From an uncultured Nitrososphaera sp. (GTDB taxonomy: Archaea > Thermoproteota > Nitrososphaeria > Nitrososphaerales > Nitrososphaeraceae): 18,611 nt of DNA. The stretch is from NCBI RefSeq assembly GCF_946478925.1, contig NZ_CAMLDP010000032.1, forward strand, positions 1 through 18,611, given 5' to 3'. This document shows, one piece after another, positions 13,082 to 18,611 of the stretch (its first letter is position 1; every line of letters begins with the position of its first letter). Under the pieces are notes generated by a model. It did no database searches. It was not told where the DNA came from and saw nothing but the letters and a program-made list of their open reading frames with translations. The position numbers and the translations under genes are program-made.

Positions 13082-13267
13082 CTAATGTGACGGCAACTCA
13101 TACTCTGCTTTATCCAGACATTTCTCGCAGTATTTCTGAACTACCATACATTCATCCAGTTGGAATAATGCTTCCATTGTGGCATTTTTAGAACAGACAA
13201 TACAGAATATGGGCGAATTGGTGGTAGTCTTTGATGCAGGTCTTGTCTTAATTGGTTTTAGCACCAT
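13082..13267 (-). CDS. C-x2-C-x21-C-x2-C microprotein, copy C
   Basis: From the ATG at 13267 this gives 61 residues (MVLKPIKTRPASKTTTNSPI...), nearly the length of copy A (59). CIVC, 21 residues and CEKC are aligned with copy A over about 40 residues, including ALFQL and QKYC. An ATG at 13309 would add 14 residues (MQILKGYIECLSSR). Two AT boxes exist: one (13286-13293, GTTATATC on this strand) suits 13267, though a little close at about 23 bp; the other (13334-13339, TTAAAA) suits 13309. Homology favours 13267. A small metal-binding regulator or adaptor is likely but unproven. Confidence 0.8.
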   Translation of the reverse strand: MVLKPIKTRPASKTTTNSPIFCIVCSKNATMEALFQLDECMVVQKYCEKCLDKAEYELPSH

Positions 13268-13285
13268 TCGGCTTGACAGGCACTC

Positions 13286-13293
13286 GATATAAC
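13286..13293 (-). promoter_or_regulatory. TATA-like box for microprotein copy C (short form)
   Basis: Minus-strand GTTATATC resembles the box of copy A (GTTATATA) and lies about 23 bp upstream of ATG 13267. A competing box TTAAAA at 13334-13339 lies about 28 bp upstream of ATG 13309. Confidence 0.4.
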
Positions 13294-13351
13294 CCTTCAG
13301 GATTTGCATCTAGTTGCAATGTACACTAGACTGTTTTAAGAGATGGTCGGG

Positions 13352-13365
13352 ACGTACTAGTACGT
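13352..13365. promoter_or_regulatory. Perfect 14-bp palindrome, possible operator
   Basis: ACGTACTAGTACGT is exactly self-complementary. It lies just upstream of the TTAAAA box at 13334-13339 on the minus strand, a usual place for an archaeal activator or repressor dimer site controlling copy C. Confidence 0.4.
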
Positions 13366-13383
13366 AATAATGAGGTACTGGCT

Positions 13384-13431
13384 CCGCCGGGCATCCTGTT
13401 TCACGCTTCAAAGGTTTGTCACACCCGGCGG
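13384..13431 (-). repeat. 8-bp inverted repeat with 32-nt loop
   Basis: CCGCCGGG (13384-13391) pairs perfectly with CCCGGCGG (13424-13431). It lies downstream of the cupin gene, so it would fold in that transcript's 3' region, but no T tract follows the arm on the minus strand. A structured 3' end, a small RNA or a protein-binding site are possible. Confidence 0.45.
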
Positions 13432-13499
13432 GCCATCATCATCATCAAATTCTCAGTGATTGAATTCTACCATGACTCTCCAGCAACAACGGGTCTGAA

Positions 13500-13862
13500 T
13501 CAGGGCTTACTTTGTGCATAAGTCTTTGCGCCAGTGAAATCAATTGCCACACAAGGCTCGTTTCCTACTACCCACGCGTCATGTCCTGGAGGCACTAGTC
13601 CCGTATCACCCGCAGAAAATTCTTGTTCGCTTCCATCGTCCATTCTGACTCTCATCCTGCCGGAAATCACGTACATCGTATGAGATTGCTTGCAAGAATC
13701 CGTCTTGACGATGGGCTTCACAGACGTGGACCATTTCCATCCTGGTTCAAATGTTGCCTTGCCAATTGTTGCTTCTCCAAGATTTGTTAGGTCGATTTTC
13801 CCGTTATCGAATTTTCTTGTTTCATCCGGACTTGACATACTCTTTCTTTGCATTTCCACCAT
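13500..13862 (-). CDS. Cupin-domain protein
   Basis: This 120-residue protein is a single small cupin barrel: WKWSTSVKPIV, then SHTMYVISGRMRVRMDDGSE (cupin motif 1 region, about 59-78), EFSAGDTGLVPPGHDAWVVG (about 81-100, motif 2) and an ending DFTGAKTYAQ. Motif 1 is degenerate: H61 is kept, but the usual HxH pair and nearby Glu are incomplete, so metal binding is uncertain. Similar small proteins are stress or sugar/polyketide-related, or of unknown function. The ATG at 13862 has an AT box about 30 bp upstream. Codons are more A/T-rich than in the outer parts of the window. Confidence 0.85.
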   Translation of the reverse strand: MVEMQRKSMSSPDETRKFDNGKIDLTNLGEATIGKATFEPGWKWSTSVKPIVKTDSCKQSHTMYVISGRMRVRMDDGSEQEFSAGDTGLVPPGHDAWVVGNEPCVAIDFTGAKTYAQSKP

Positions 13863-13875
13863 AGTAATTAGAAGA

Positions 13876-14106
13876 ATGGCAATAGTTTCTAAAATCGATT
13901 GTGAAAGTTACTACCTAGATCTTATTCTAGAATTTGCGCCGAGAACGCGGGGTTTATGCAGTTTGGAGGAGAAAAGGAAACACGAGTTGTATTTTTTAGC
14001 CTCTTTCTGGCACCATAACAGCATCAATAATAGGGATAATTTCTATAGAGCCAAACTGTTAGAAATAGATTGTTTCGTCAATATTATCCTTAGATTTTCA
14101 AACTAA
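13876..14106 (+). CDS. Doubtful 76-residue ORF
   Basis: From the ATG at 13876 the frame reads MAIVSKIDCESYYLDLILEF and ends at TAA 14104-14106. The same frame is open further upstream, but only antisense to the cupin gene. The product has no motif, the codons are A/T-rich and no TATA-like box lies at the right distance. It may be chance. Confidence 0.22.
   Translation: MAIVSKIDCESYYLDLILEFAPRTRGLCSLEEKRKHELYFLASFWHHNSINNRDNFYRAKLLEIDCFVNIILRFSN
13889..13896 (-). promoter_or_regulatory. TATA-like box for the cupin gene
   Basis: Minus-strand GATTTTAG, centred about 30 bp upstream of the ATG at 13862. Confidence 0.4.
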
Positions 14107-14138
14107 TCTCGTTATTGATCATTTTTTTCTCAACTCAT

Positions 14139-14149
14139 TATAATTATAA
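14139..14149 (+). promoter_or_regulatory. TATA-like box for the Asn-rich secreted protein
   Basis: The element tataattataa is centred about 22-24 bp upstream of the ATG at 14166. A second AT box (gtatattta, 14152-14160) is too close to act from that start. The position argues for ATG 14166 over the ATG at 14115. Confidence 0.45.
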
Positions 14150-14165
14150 CTGTATATTTAAGGTA

Positions 14166-15158
14166 ATGTCCAATCTAACAGGAACCAAAAAGTTTCTGCT
14201 CCCTGTTCTTTTGGTCGCTGTCTTGGCGATTGCATCCTTTGCATACGCCATGCCGCATGTTTTGGCACAAGACGCGACCGACCAGGGAAACGACAATAAC
14301 GATGACAACACTCTGACTGCACCCTCTGAAGACAACAATACAGCCAATAATGCCCCGGTCGTCCCTCAAGAGAATAATACCAGCAGCGACGGTGCCCTGA
14401 CCGCTCAGAACAATAACACTACATCTACCCCGGAAGGTAACAATAATCTGAATAACCAATCCACGGACAACAATACTCAATCAACAACGCCAGAAGGAGG
14501 CAGCAACGCGATGAACATTCCGGAAAATAACAATGACAACAACACTATGACCATGCCGCCGTCGGAGAACAACAATAACACTATGACGACTCCCCCTGGA
14601 AACAACAACACCGAGACTACTCCTCAAGAGAACAATAACACTTTGACCGCTCCATCTGAGAACAACAATACTAACACTAACACCAATACTAACAACAGCA
14701 CTAACACCAACAATAACACAAGCAACAATACTAATACAAACAACAATCTCCTCAACAATACCAATACCAATACTAACACTAACACCAACAACGTACAGGT
14801 AACACAGCAAGTCGTCGGGTCGGTTAAAGTAGCCAACAACCAAAAGGTGGAGAACTTTTCAGAGGCTAATCTAAAGATCAAGCACGACAGAGCGGAAGAA
14901 GTAGCAAAAACTCACTTTAAGAGCGGAAACGTGATTGACAGCCATCTGAGCATAGTAAACAACTTTCTCGTGTACACTGTCATCATTGCCAATGTACAGT
15001 CCAGTACTGTCAACATTGTATTTGTTGATGCCGGCAACGGAAACGTGATCTTCATATCGCCCCCGATACCCGCCGACCGCGAAGACATATCCAGTGGAAG
15101 AAACGAATGCGACTGCAACTGCGATAATGGAAAGGAGCATCACCATCACTGGCCATGA
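14166..15158 (+). CDS. Secreted Asn/Thr-rich protein with PepSY-like domain and Cys/His tail
   Basis: From ATG 14166 the product has 330 residues. Residues 1-35 form a signal peptide (KK, then FLLPVLLVAVLAIASFAYA). Residues 41-209 are low-complexity Asn/Thr/Pro-rich, with very many N-x-T/S sequons and half-repeated units such as NTLTAPSE-NNT and NNTMT-PP. Residues about 230-298 look like a PepSY-type domain (RAEEVAKTHFKSGNVIDSHL; LVYTVIIANV; VDAGNGNVIFI). The tail holds C315-x-C317-x-C319 and HHHH (325-328), a likely metal site. An upstream ATG at 14115 would put 17 residues before the signal peptide and is less likely. The probable role is an extracellular, heavily N-glycosylated envelope protein. 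No named family fits the whole protein. Confidence 0.85.
   Translation: MSNLTGTKKFLLPVLLVAVLAIASFAYAMPHVLAQDATDQGNDNNDDNTLTAPSEDNNTANNAPVVPQENNTSSDGALTAQNNNTTSTPEGNNNLNNQSTDNNTQSTTPEGGSNAMNIPENNNDNNTMTMPPSENNNNTMTTPPGNNNTETTPQENNNTLTAPSENNNTNTNTNTNNSTNTNNNTSNNTNTNNNLLNNTNTNTNTNTNNVQVTQQVVGSVKVANNQKVENFSEANLKIKHDRAEEVAKTHFKSGNVIDSHLSIVNNFLVYTVIIANVQSSTVNIVFVDAGNGNVIFISPPIPADREDISSGRNECDCNCDNGKEHHHHWP
14286..14792 (+). repeat. Low-complexity AAC/AAT/ACT-rich coding repeat
   Basis: This part codes for the Asn/Thr-rich linker (residues 41-209). Codons for Asn alternate between AAC and AAT and those for Thr between ACT, ACC and ACA, so the repeat is kept at protein level rather than by recent DNA duplication. 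Confidence 0.8.
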
Positions 15159-15171
15159 GCAAAACCGTCAC

Positions 15172-15204
15172 CTGTACTGATGTGCACGTATGACATCATT
15201 ACAG
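15172..15204 (+). terminator. First 3' hairpin after the Asn-rich gene
   Basis: CTGTACTGATGT (15172-15183) faces ACATCATTACAG (15193-15204): 11 of 12 pairs, one mismatch, 9-nt loop. It begins 13 nt after the stop. No T tract follows, so it more likely protects or structures the 3' end than stops transcription. Confidence 0.5.
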
Positions 15205-15236
15205 CAGGCAGCGCGCTCGTGTAAAGCCAAAGCCGC

Positions 15237-15278
15237 GGGCCTCAATAGAGTGAGGCCCTTTTCTTCTTTCTTTTTCTC
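15237..15278 (+). terminator. Intrinsic-type terminator (hairpin plus T-rich tail)
   Basis: GGGCCTCA (15237-15244) pairs perfectly with TGAGGCCC (15251-15258) around a 6-nt loop and is followed by a T-rich tail of about 20 nt (15259-15278). This looks like a bacterial rho-independent terminator. Archaeal polymerase could respond mainly to the T tail. Confidence 0.7.
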
Positions 15279-15393
15279 TGCTATGTGCAGTTATGCACTT
15301 ACAAAGCTTGTGTAAGGGTCGTTAACTAATGCCTATACCACCTCCGATAAGTTCTTAATTTACCTCCCCAACATTTCTCTAGGTGGACTAGTT
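15279..15393. other. Intergenic stretch upstream of the VOC gene
   Basis: It contains a TATA-like box (cttaatttacc, 15354-15364) centred about 35 bp upstream of the TTG at 15394, predicting a short leader. Nothing else is recognised. Confidence 0.4.
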
Positions 15394-15795
15394 TTGGCAT
15401 TCAAAAAAGTCGGCGCGGTCATACTGCTCGTCTCAAGCATGGACAAGTCGGTCAAGTTCTACAAGGACACGCTTGGGCTGCAGCTAAAGAGCAAGTCCAA
15501 GGATTGGACCGAGTTCTTCAAGGACGGCACGGTACTAGCGCTCACCCCGGCCAAGAGAAAGAGCATGGTAAGCTCTGGCACGGGAATGCTTGTCGGCTTT
15601 ATGGTAGCCGACATGAACGTCACGGTAAAGGAGCTAAAGGCGAAAAAAGTAAAGTTCTTCAAAAAGCCCAAGGACGAACCGTTTGGCAAGCACGCGGTAA
15701 TCGAGGATCCGGACGGTCACCTCATATCCATCGCAGAGATAAAGACAAAGTCTGAGGAAGGCTTTGACATGCTCGGCATGTTCGGAACCGATTAG
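15394..15795 (+). CDS. VOC-superfamily protein (glyoxalase/dioxygenase-like)
   Basis: This 133-residue protein shows the paired beta-alpha-beta-beta-beta modules of the vicinal oxygen chelate fold. Module 1 is VGAVILLVSSMDKSVKFYKD, then TLGLQL and WTEFFKDGTVLALTP. Module 2 is GFMVADMNVTVKELKAKKVKF, PFGKHAVIEDPDGHLISIAE. The typical DPDGHLIxIxE ending with a metal-ligand Glu is present, but the first His ligand of glyoxalase I is not obvious (VGAVILLV), so the activity cannot be stated. The start is TTG at 15394. Its stop is 2 bp from the end of the convergent methyltransferase gene. Confidence 0.88.
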   Translation: MAFKKVGAVILLVSSMDKSVKFYKDTLGLQLKSKSKDWTEFFKDGTVLALTPAKRKSMVSSGTGMLVGFMVADMNVTVKELKAKKVKFFKKPKDEPFGKHAVIEDPDGHLISIAEIKTKSEEGFDMLGMFGTD

Positions 15796-15797
15796 TA

Positions 15798-16781
15798 CTA
15801 CTTCCACGCGGTGACCAGGTACAGCGAGCCTCCGAAATCCTGCAGGGCCATTCTGGTAAAGCCGGCTGCCTTGAGCAGAGCCTCTACTTCGTTTCTTGTC
15901 ATAAAGCGGTAGCCCTGCAAGGAAAAGTCCACCTGCATACCCATTATCAACCTGCTCTCGTCGCTTGTCTTTTCGGGCAAGAGCCCTTCCACTATCGCAA
16001 TCGCGCCGCCTTTTTTCAGCGCGCGGTAGCAGTTTGACACTATCGCCTGTTTGTCAGACGCCGCATAGAGCGACTCGCCTAGGTAGACGAGGTCGAACTC
16101 ATTCTCAAAAGCCATCGCTTCACCGGTCTCCCGCAGTATCTCTACAGGCTTGCCGGCGGCCATCTCCATCGCCCTGTGCGCGGCCTCGGACGGCTCGACT
16201 CCCACAAAGGATGAGCGCGGGTAGCCCTGCAGCAGTTTTTCAATGAACGTGCCGGTGCCGCAGCCGACGTCAAGCACCCTGCACCCTCTGGAGAGCATTG
16301 CATGCAGCTTGCGGCCCTTGTTGGTTTTTATAGCGTACAGAAACGCGTTGTGGTCCCAGTCGGTCGCCTCCACAATCGCCTCAAACGTGGAGGTCATATC
16401 GCGCGTCCTGCCCGTCTTTACCAGCTCTTCAAGCCCGCCATACTCTAGGCTGCGCAGCGCAATGTAGGAGAACTGGCCTCCAAGGTAGTTTTGGCTTTTT
16501 TTGTCAAGGAGGATCTCTTTCATCCTTGCCGGCAGGTGCAGCTTTTTGCCTTTCATCTTCAAAAAGCCAAGTGCGACAGCTGCAGAGCACCACGCCCTCA
16601 CTGCATCCCTGTCGAAATTGGCCTGTGCCGCAAGGCCGTCGGGAGTCGCATCGGCCTGTACAAGCGCGTCAAATAGCCCCGTCCTGCGCCCGACGTGCGC
16701 GACCCACACTCCGTACAGGCCGACAGAGTACCCCCACAGTCTCTTGAATTCCGCGCTCCTCGCCTTCCAGGCAGCTGGCAT
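15798..16781 (-). CDS. SAM-dependent methyltransferase with N-terminal winged-helix region
   Basis: This 327-residue protein begins with a helical/winged-helix dimerisation region (about 10-100: LFDALVQADATPDGLAAQAN...VRAWCSAAVALGFLK) like that of O-methyltransferases and C20-type enzymes. It continues with a Rossmann core: motif I VLDVGCGTG (169-177), GVEPS, LVYLGESLY and the post-core end ALQDFGGSLYLVTAW. The substrate is unknown. It starts 12 bp after the stop of the FAD-linked oxidase gene, so the two are probably co-transcribed and may act on related substrates. There is no separate promoter in the gap. Confidence 0.88.
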   Translation of the reverse strand: MPAAWKARSAEFKRLWGYSVGLYGVWVAHVGRRTGLFDALVQADATPDGLAAQANFDRDAVRAWCSAAVALGFLKMKGKKLHLPARMKEILLDKKSQNYLGGQFSYIALRSLEYGGLEELVKTGRTRDMTSTFEAIVEATDWDHNAFLYAIKTNKGRKLHAMLSRGCRVLDVGCGTGTFIEKLLQGYPRSSFVGVEPSEAAHRAMEMAAGKPVEILRETGEAMAFENEFDLVYLGESLYAASDKQAIVSNCYRALKKGGAIAIVEGLLPEKTSDESRLIMGMQVDFSLQGYRFMTRNEVEALLKAAGFTRMALQDFGGSLYLVTAWK

Positions 16782-16793
16782 TATTATGGCCAG

Positions 16794-18275
16794 CTACACA
16801 TTGCGCCTGCTCTTAAACGGTACTTTCTTGCCGGGGTTCAGAAGACAATCGGGGTCGAAAAGTTCCTTGACGGTTTTGAAGAGCGCGGTGATTTTTCTAC
16901 CATACATCTGCTCGATGTAGCCGACCCTCGCAAGGCCGTCGCCGTGCTCGCCCGTTATCGTCCCGCCGCTTGCTATGACCTGTGCAAAGACGCGGGAGGC
17001 AAGCGCGCCGATCATCTCCGACTCGGCTTTTGAATCCGTGTCGACTAGAGGCCGCGTGTGTATGTTGCCGTCCCCCACGTGGCCGTACATGACGTAGTCG
17101 AGCTTGTTGTCTCTGTACGCGACAAGCAGGTTTTCCGTATGCGCGGCAAGTATCTCGGGCCGTACTACAGTATCCTCCACGAGCCCAATCGGCTTTCTGC
17201 TTCCAACCGTCATCTTCATGATGTTTCCAAGAGCACCTTTTCTTGCGGCCCATATCCTAGCCATGCTCTGCTCGTCAGTCGCGTATTCCACTACCTTGGC
17301 GCCTGCGGCCGTCATCCTGTCTCTGCATCTTGCCATCTGCGCTTCGACCTTGGCGCGGCTGTCGCCGGCAAACTCGACGTACAGGAGGCATCCAGTCTCT
17401 GTGCTTTTCTCCAGCGCAAGAACCGTTGCGTCCAGCATTTCAAGGGCGACCGGCGATGATTCCAGTATCGCAGGGACCGCCCTTACCGCGGCAAGCAGGT
17501 CCTCAAAACCAACCACAAGAAGAAAGCGGTGCTGCGGCAGGTCCAGCACCCGCAGCCTTGCAGATGTGACGAGCGCAAGCGTGCCCTCTGACGCGGCGAT
17601 GGCCTTGTGTGGCTCAAAACCGCGCTTTATCACCGCGTCGAGCCTGTAGCCGCACGAGTTCTTGCTCACCTTTGGGTAGCTGCTGATTATAGTTTCAGCG
17701 CTTGGCGCAAGCAGCATCTTTAGTTTCTCCATACGGGCGTCAAAATTATCCTCGCCTGCATGGCCGGCAGAGCCGTCCGCGTATACAAGGTCGAGTGCCT
17801 CGACAAAGTCTATGGTGTTGCCGAACCCGAGGCAGTGCACGCCGCTTGAATTGTCCGCTATCATGCCCCCGATTGTGCAATAGTTGCTGCTGGCAGGGTC
17901 CGGCGGCAGGAACTTGCCCTTCTTTTTCAATTCCTTGTCAAGGACGCCTTTTACTATCCCCGGCTCGACTATTACATAGTCGTCGCCTGTTTCAAGCACC
18001 CTGTTCATGTGCCTTGCAAAATCAAGCACGAGGCCACCATCCGAAAGCGACTGTCCAAGCAGACCGGTTCCCGCGCCCCTCCCCACCACGGACACCTTTT
18101 TTGAAAACGCGTAACGGCATATCGTCTGCACGTCGCCGGCGTCTTTTGGGCACGCAACCAGCGCGGGCTTGATTTCATAGTGGCTTGCGTCCATCGAGTA
18201 GACCTGCCTGCTCCACTCGTCAGAGAGCACCTCTCCCTTGGCAATGCGTACAAGCCCGTCGCTTATCATCGTCAT
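16794..18275 (-). CDS. FAD-linked oxidase, GlcD/D-lactate dehydrogenase-like
   Basis: This protein of about 493 residues belongs to the PCMH-type FAD oxidases of D-2-hydroxy acids (glycolate oxidase GlcD, D-lactate or D-2-hydroxyglutarate dehydrogenase). It has the FAD-binding loop GRGAGTGLLGQS (about 65-76), PPDPASSNYCTIGGMIADNS (about 124-143), and the C-terminal GHVGDGNIHTRP, GEHGDGLAR and FDPDCLLNPGK motifs. The Fe-S domain found fused in some relatives is absent. The substrate and electron acceptor are not defined by the sequence. TTG 18278 and ATG 18275 are adjacent starts; the TATA-like box 27 bp before 18275 favours ATG. It leads the operon with the methyltransferase. Confidence 0.92.
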   Translation of the reverse strand: MTMISDGLVRIAKGEVLSDEWSRQVYSMDASHYEIKPALVACPKDAGDVQTICRYAFSKKVSVVGRGAGTGLLGQSLSDGGLVLDFARHMNRVLETGDDYVIVEPGIVKGVLDKELKKKGKFLPPDPASSNYCTIGGMIADNSSGVHCLGFGNTIDFVEALDLVYADGSAGHAGEDNFDARMEKLKMLLAPSAETIISSYPKVSKNSCGYRLDAVIKRGFEPHKAIAASEGTLALVTSARLRVLDLPQHRFLLVVGFEDLLAAVRAVPAILESSPVALEMLDATVLALEKSTETGCLLYVEFAGDSRAKVEAQMARCRDRMTAAGAKVVEYATDEQSMARIWAARKGALGNIMKMTVGSRKPIGLVEDTVVRPEILAAHTENLLVAYRDNKLDYVMYGHVGDGNIHTRPLVDTDSKAESEMIGALASRVFAQVIASGGTITGEHGDGLARVGYIEQMYGRKITALFKTVKELFDPDCLLNPGKKVPFKSRRNV

Positions 18276-18297
18276 CAACTAGCTTTGGCGGTGCCAC

Positions 18298-18306
18298 TAT
18301 TATAAC
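18298..18306 (-). promoter_or_regulatory. TATA-like box for the FAD-oxidase operon
   Basis: Minus-strand GTTATAATA, centred 27 bp upstream of ATG 18275. Confidence 0.55.
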
Positions 18307-18332
18307 AAACTCGGCTATTTCAAACTGAATGA

Positions 18333-18340
18333 TTAAATAA
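18333..18340 (+). promoter_or_regulatory. TATA-like box for the DnaJ-like zinc protein
   Basis: The element ttaaataa is centred about 27 bp upstream of the ATG at 18363, implying a leaderless mRNA. Confidence 0.5.
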
Positions 18341-18362
18341 CACTGGTTATGCTGTAGCGGAT

Positions 18363-18596
18363 ATGATGCAGGCGGAACACTGCCCCGTATGTGCAGGCAA
18401 GGGAGTCATCGAGATAACAGATTCCCAATGCCCGTTCTGCAACGGCACGGGCGAGCCAAGCAGGGCTGCAGAAAGTTACATGAAGGTCCACATCTGTCAG
18501 TGCATATTCCTCGACAGGAAGAACTGCCCCATCTGTGGCAAGCGTTGCCATCATAGTACTCCCAATAGGCCAAAAATACTAATAGCACCAAGATAG
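18363..18596 (+). CDS. Small protein with DnaJ-like CxxCxGxG zinc motifs
   Basis: This 77-residue protein contains two CxxCxGxG units, CPVCAGKG (7-14) and CPFCNGTG (23-30), as in the central zinc domain of DnaJ. A second Cys-rich part follows: CQC (45-47) and CPICGKRCHH (55-64). There is no J domain. The protein probably holds two zinc ions and may act as a protein-binding chaperone-like or regulatory factor. The ATG pair at 18363/18366 gives MMQ; the first fits the promoter spacing best. It is divergent from the FAD-oxidase operon. Confidence 0.82.
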   Translation: MMQAEHCPVCAGKGVIEITDSQCPFCNGTGEPSRAAESYMKVHICQCIFLDRKNCPICGKRCHHSTPNRPKILIAPR

Positions 18597-18611
18597 CAAT
18601 AATTGTACTGG

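Noticed and set aside
12799..13101. Minus-strand 100-codon frame across microprotein B
   Set aside because: It has no recognisable feature, while the plus-strand frame there has two CxxC pairs with the same spacing as its neighbours.
13434..13445. CAT repeats read as a C/D-box RNA on the minus strand
   Set aside because: TGATGA occurs within the repeat, but no CUGA box D or paired ends are at the needed distance; it is probably a simple repeat.
13690..13875. Upstream part of the 138-codon forward frame
   Set aside because: It is antisense to the cupin gene; only the part after ATG 13876 could be real, and that is weak.
1..18611. CRISPR arrays, insertion sequences, rRNA, tRNA, att sites, origins
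   Set aside because: I looked for evenly spaced repeats, transposase motifs with terminal repeats, and conserved RNA sequences and saw none.

Overview
The window reads as a piece of an ammonia-oxidising archaeon of the Nitrososphaera type (Thaumarchaeota/Nitrososphaeria). This is an inference from gene content: an Lrp-type HTH fused to a TRASH domain, an Sm-like (Lsm) protein, a RadB-like recombinase, cobalamin synthesis (CbiD), a free-standing MtrA-like protein, a PPOX-fold flavoprotein and several small zinc-finger proteins. Promoters agree: an AT-rich TATA-like box lies about 24-32 bp upstream of many start codons, usually with no Shine-Dalgarno sequence, which implies leaderless or nearly leaderless mRNAs, also for TTG and GTG starts. 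No rRNA, tRNA, CRISPR array or intact insertion sequence was found.

Layout. 1-300: tail of a possible gene plus unclear sequence. 300-4118: an HTH-TRASH regulator (+) whose 3' end overlaps that of a minus-strand operon Lsm - metK - SDR - cbiD; metK makes the AdoMet that CbiD uses. 4222-6089: RadB-like ATPase and a GT2-GtrA membrane glycosyltransferase (+). 6090-6365: an AT-rich gap with a GC-rich, three-stem hairpin that is a candidate non-coding RNA. 6366-9882: an unrecognised 327-aa protein (-), an all-alpha dUTPase (+), a PPOX/MtrA-like pair (-) with 4-bp overlap, a remnant of an ABC ATPase gene (+), a small two-helix membrane protein (-), and a pair (-) of a C2H2 zinc-finger protein and a 198-aa unknown. 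9922-11229: a methyltransferase and a Cys-rich unknown (+).

11230-14165 is looser and more AT-rich: a VTT/DedA-like membrane protein, three tiny proteins with the same C-x2-C-x21-C-x2-C pattern (one is only 59 aa, another 55 aa), a cupin, a perfect 14-bp palindrome and an 8-bp inverted repeat. 14166-15158 encodes a secreted protein with a long Asn/Thr-rich, sequon-dense linker, a PepSY-like domain and a Cys/His tail; it is followed by two hairpins, the second looking like a bacterial intrinsic terminator. 15394-18596: a VOC protein (+), an operon of a FAD-linked oxidase and a methyltransferase (-), and a small protein with DnaJ-like zinc motifs (+).

The best candidates for something undescribed are the structured RNA at 6260-6329, the C-x2-C-x21-C-x2-C microprotein cluster at 12460-13267, and the Asn-rich PepSY protein with its paired 3' hairpins. 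No multi-gene system of clearly new function can be demonstrated from sequence alone.
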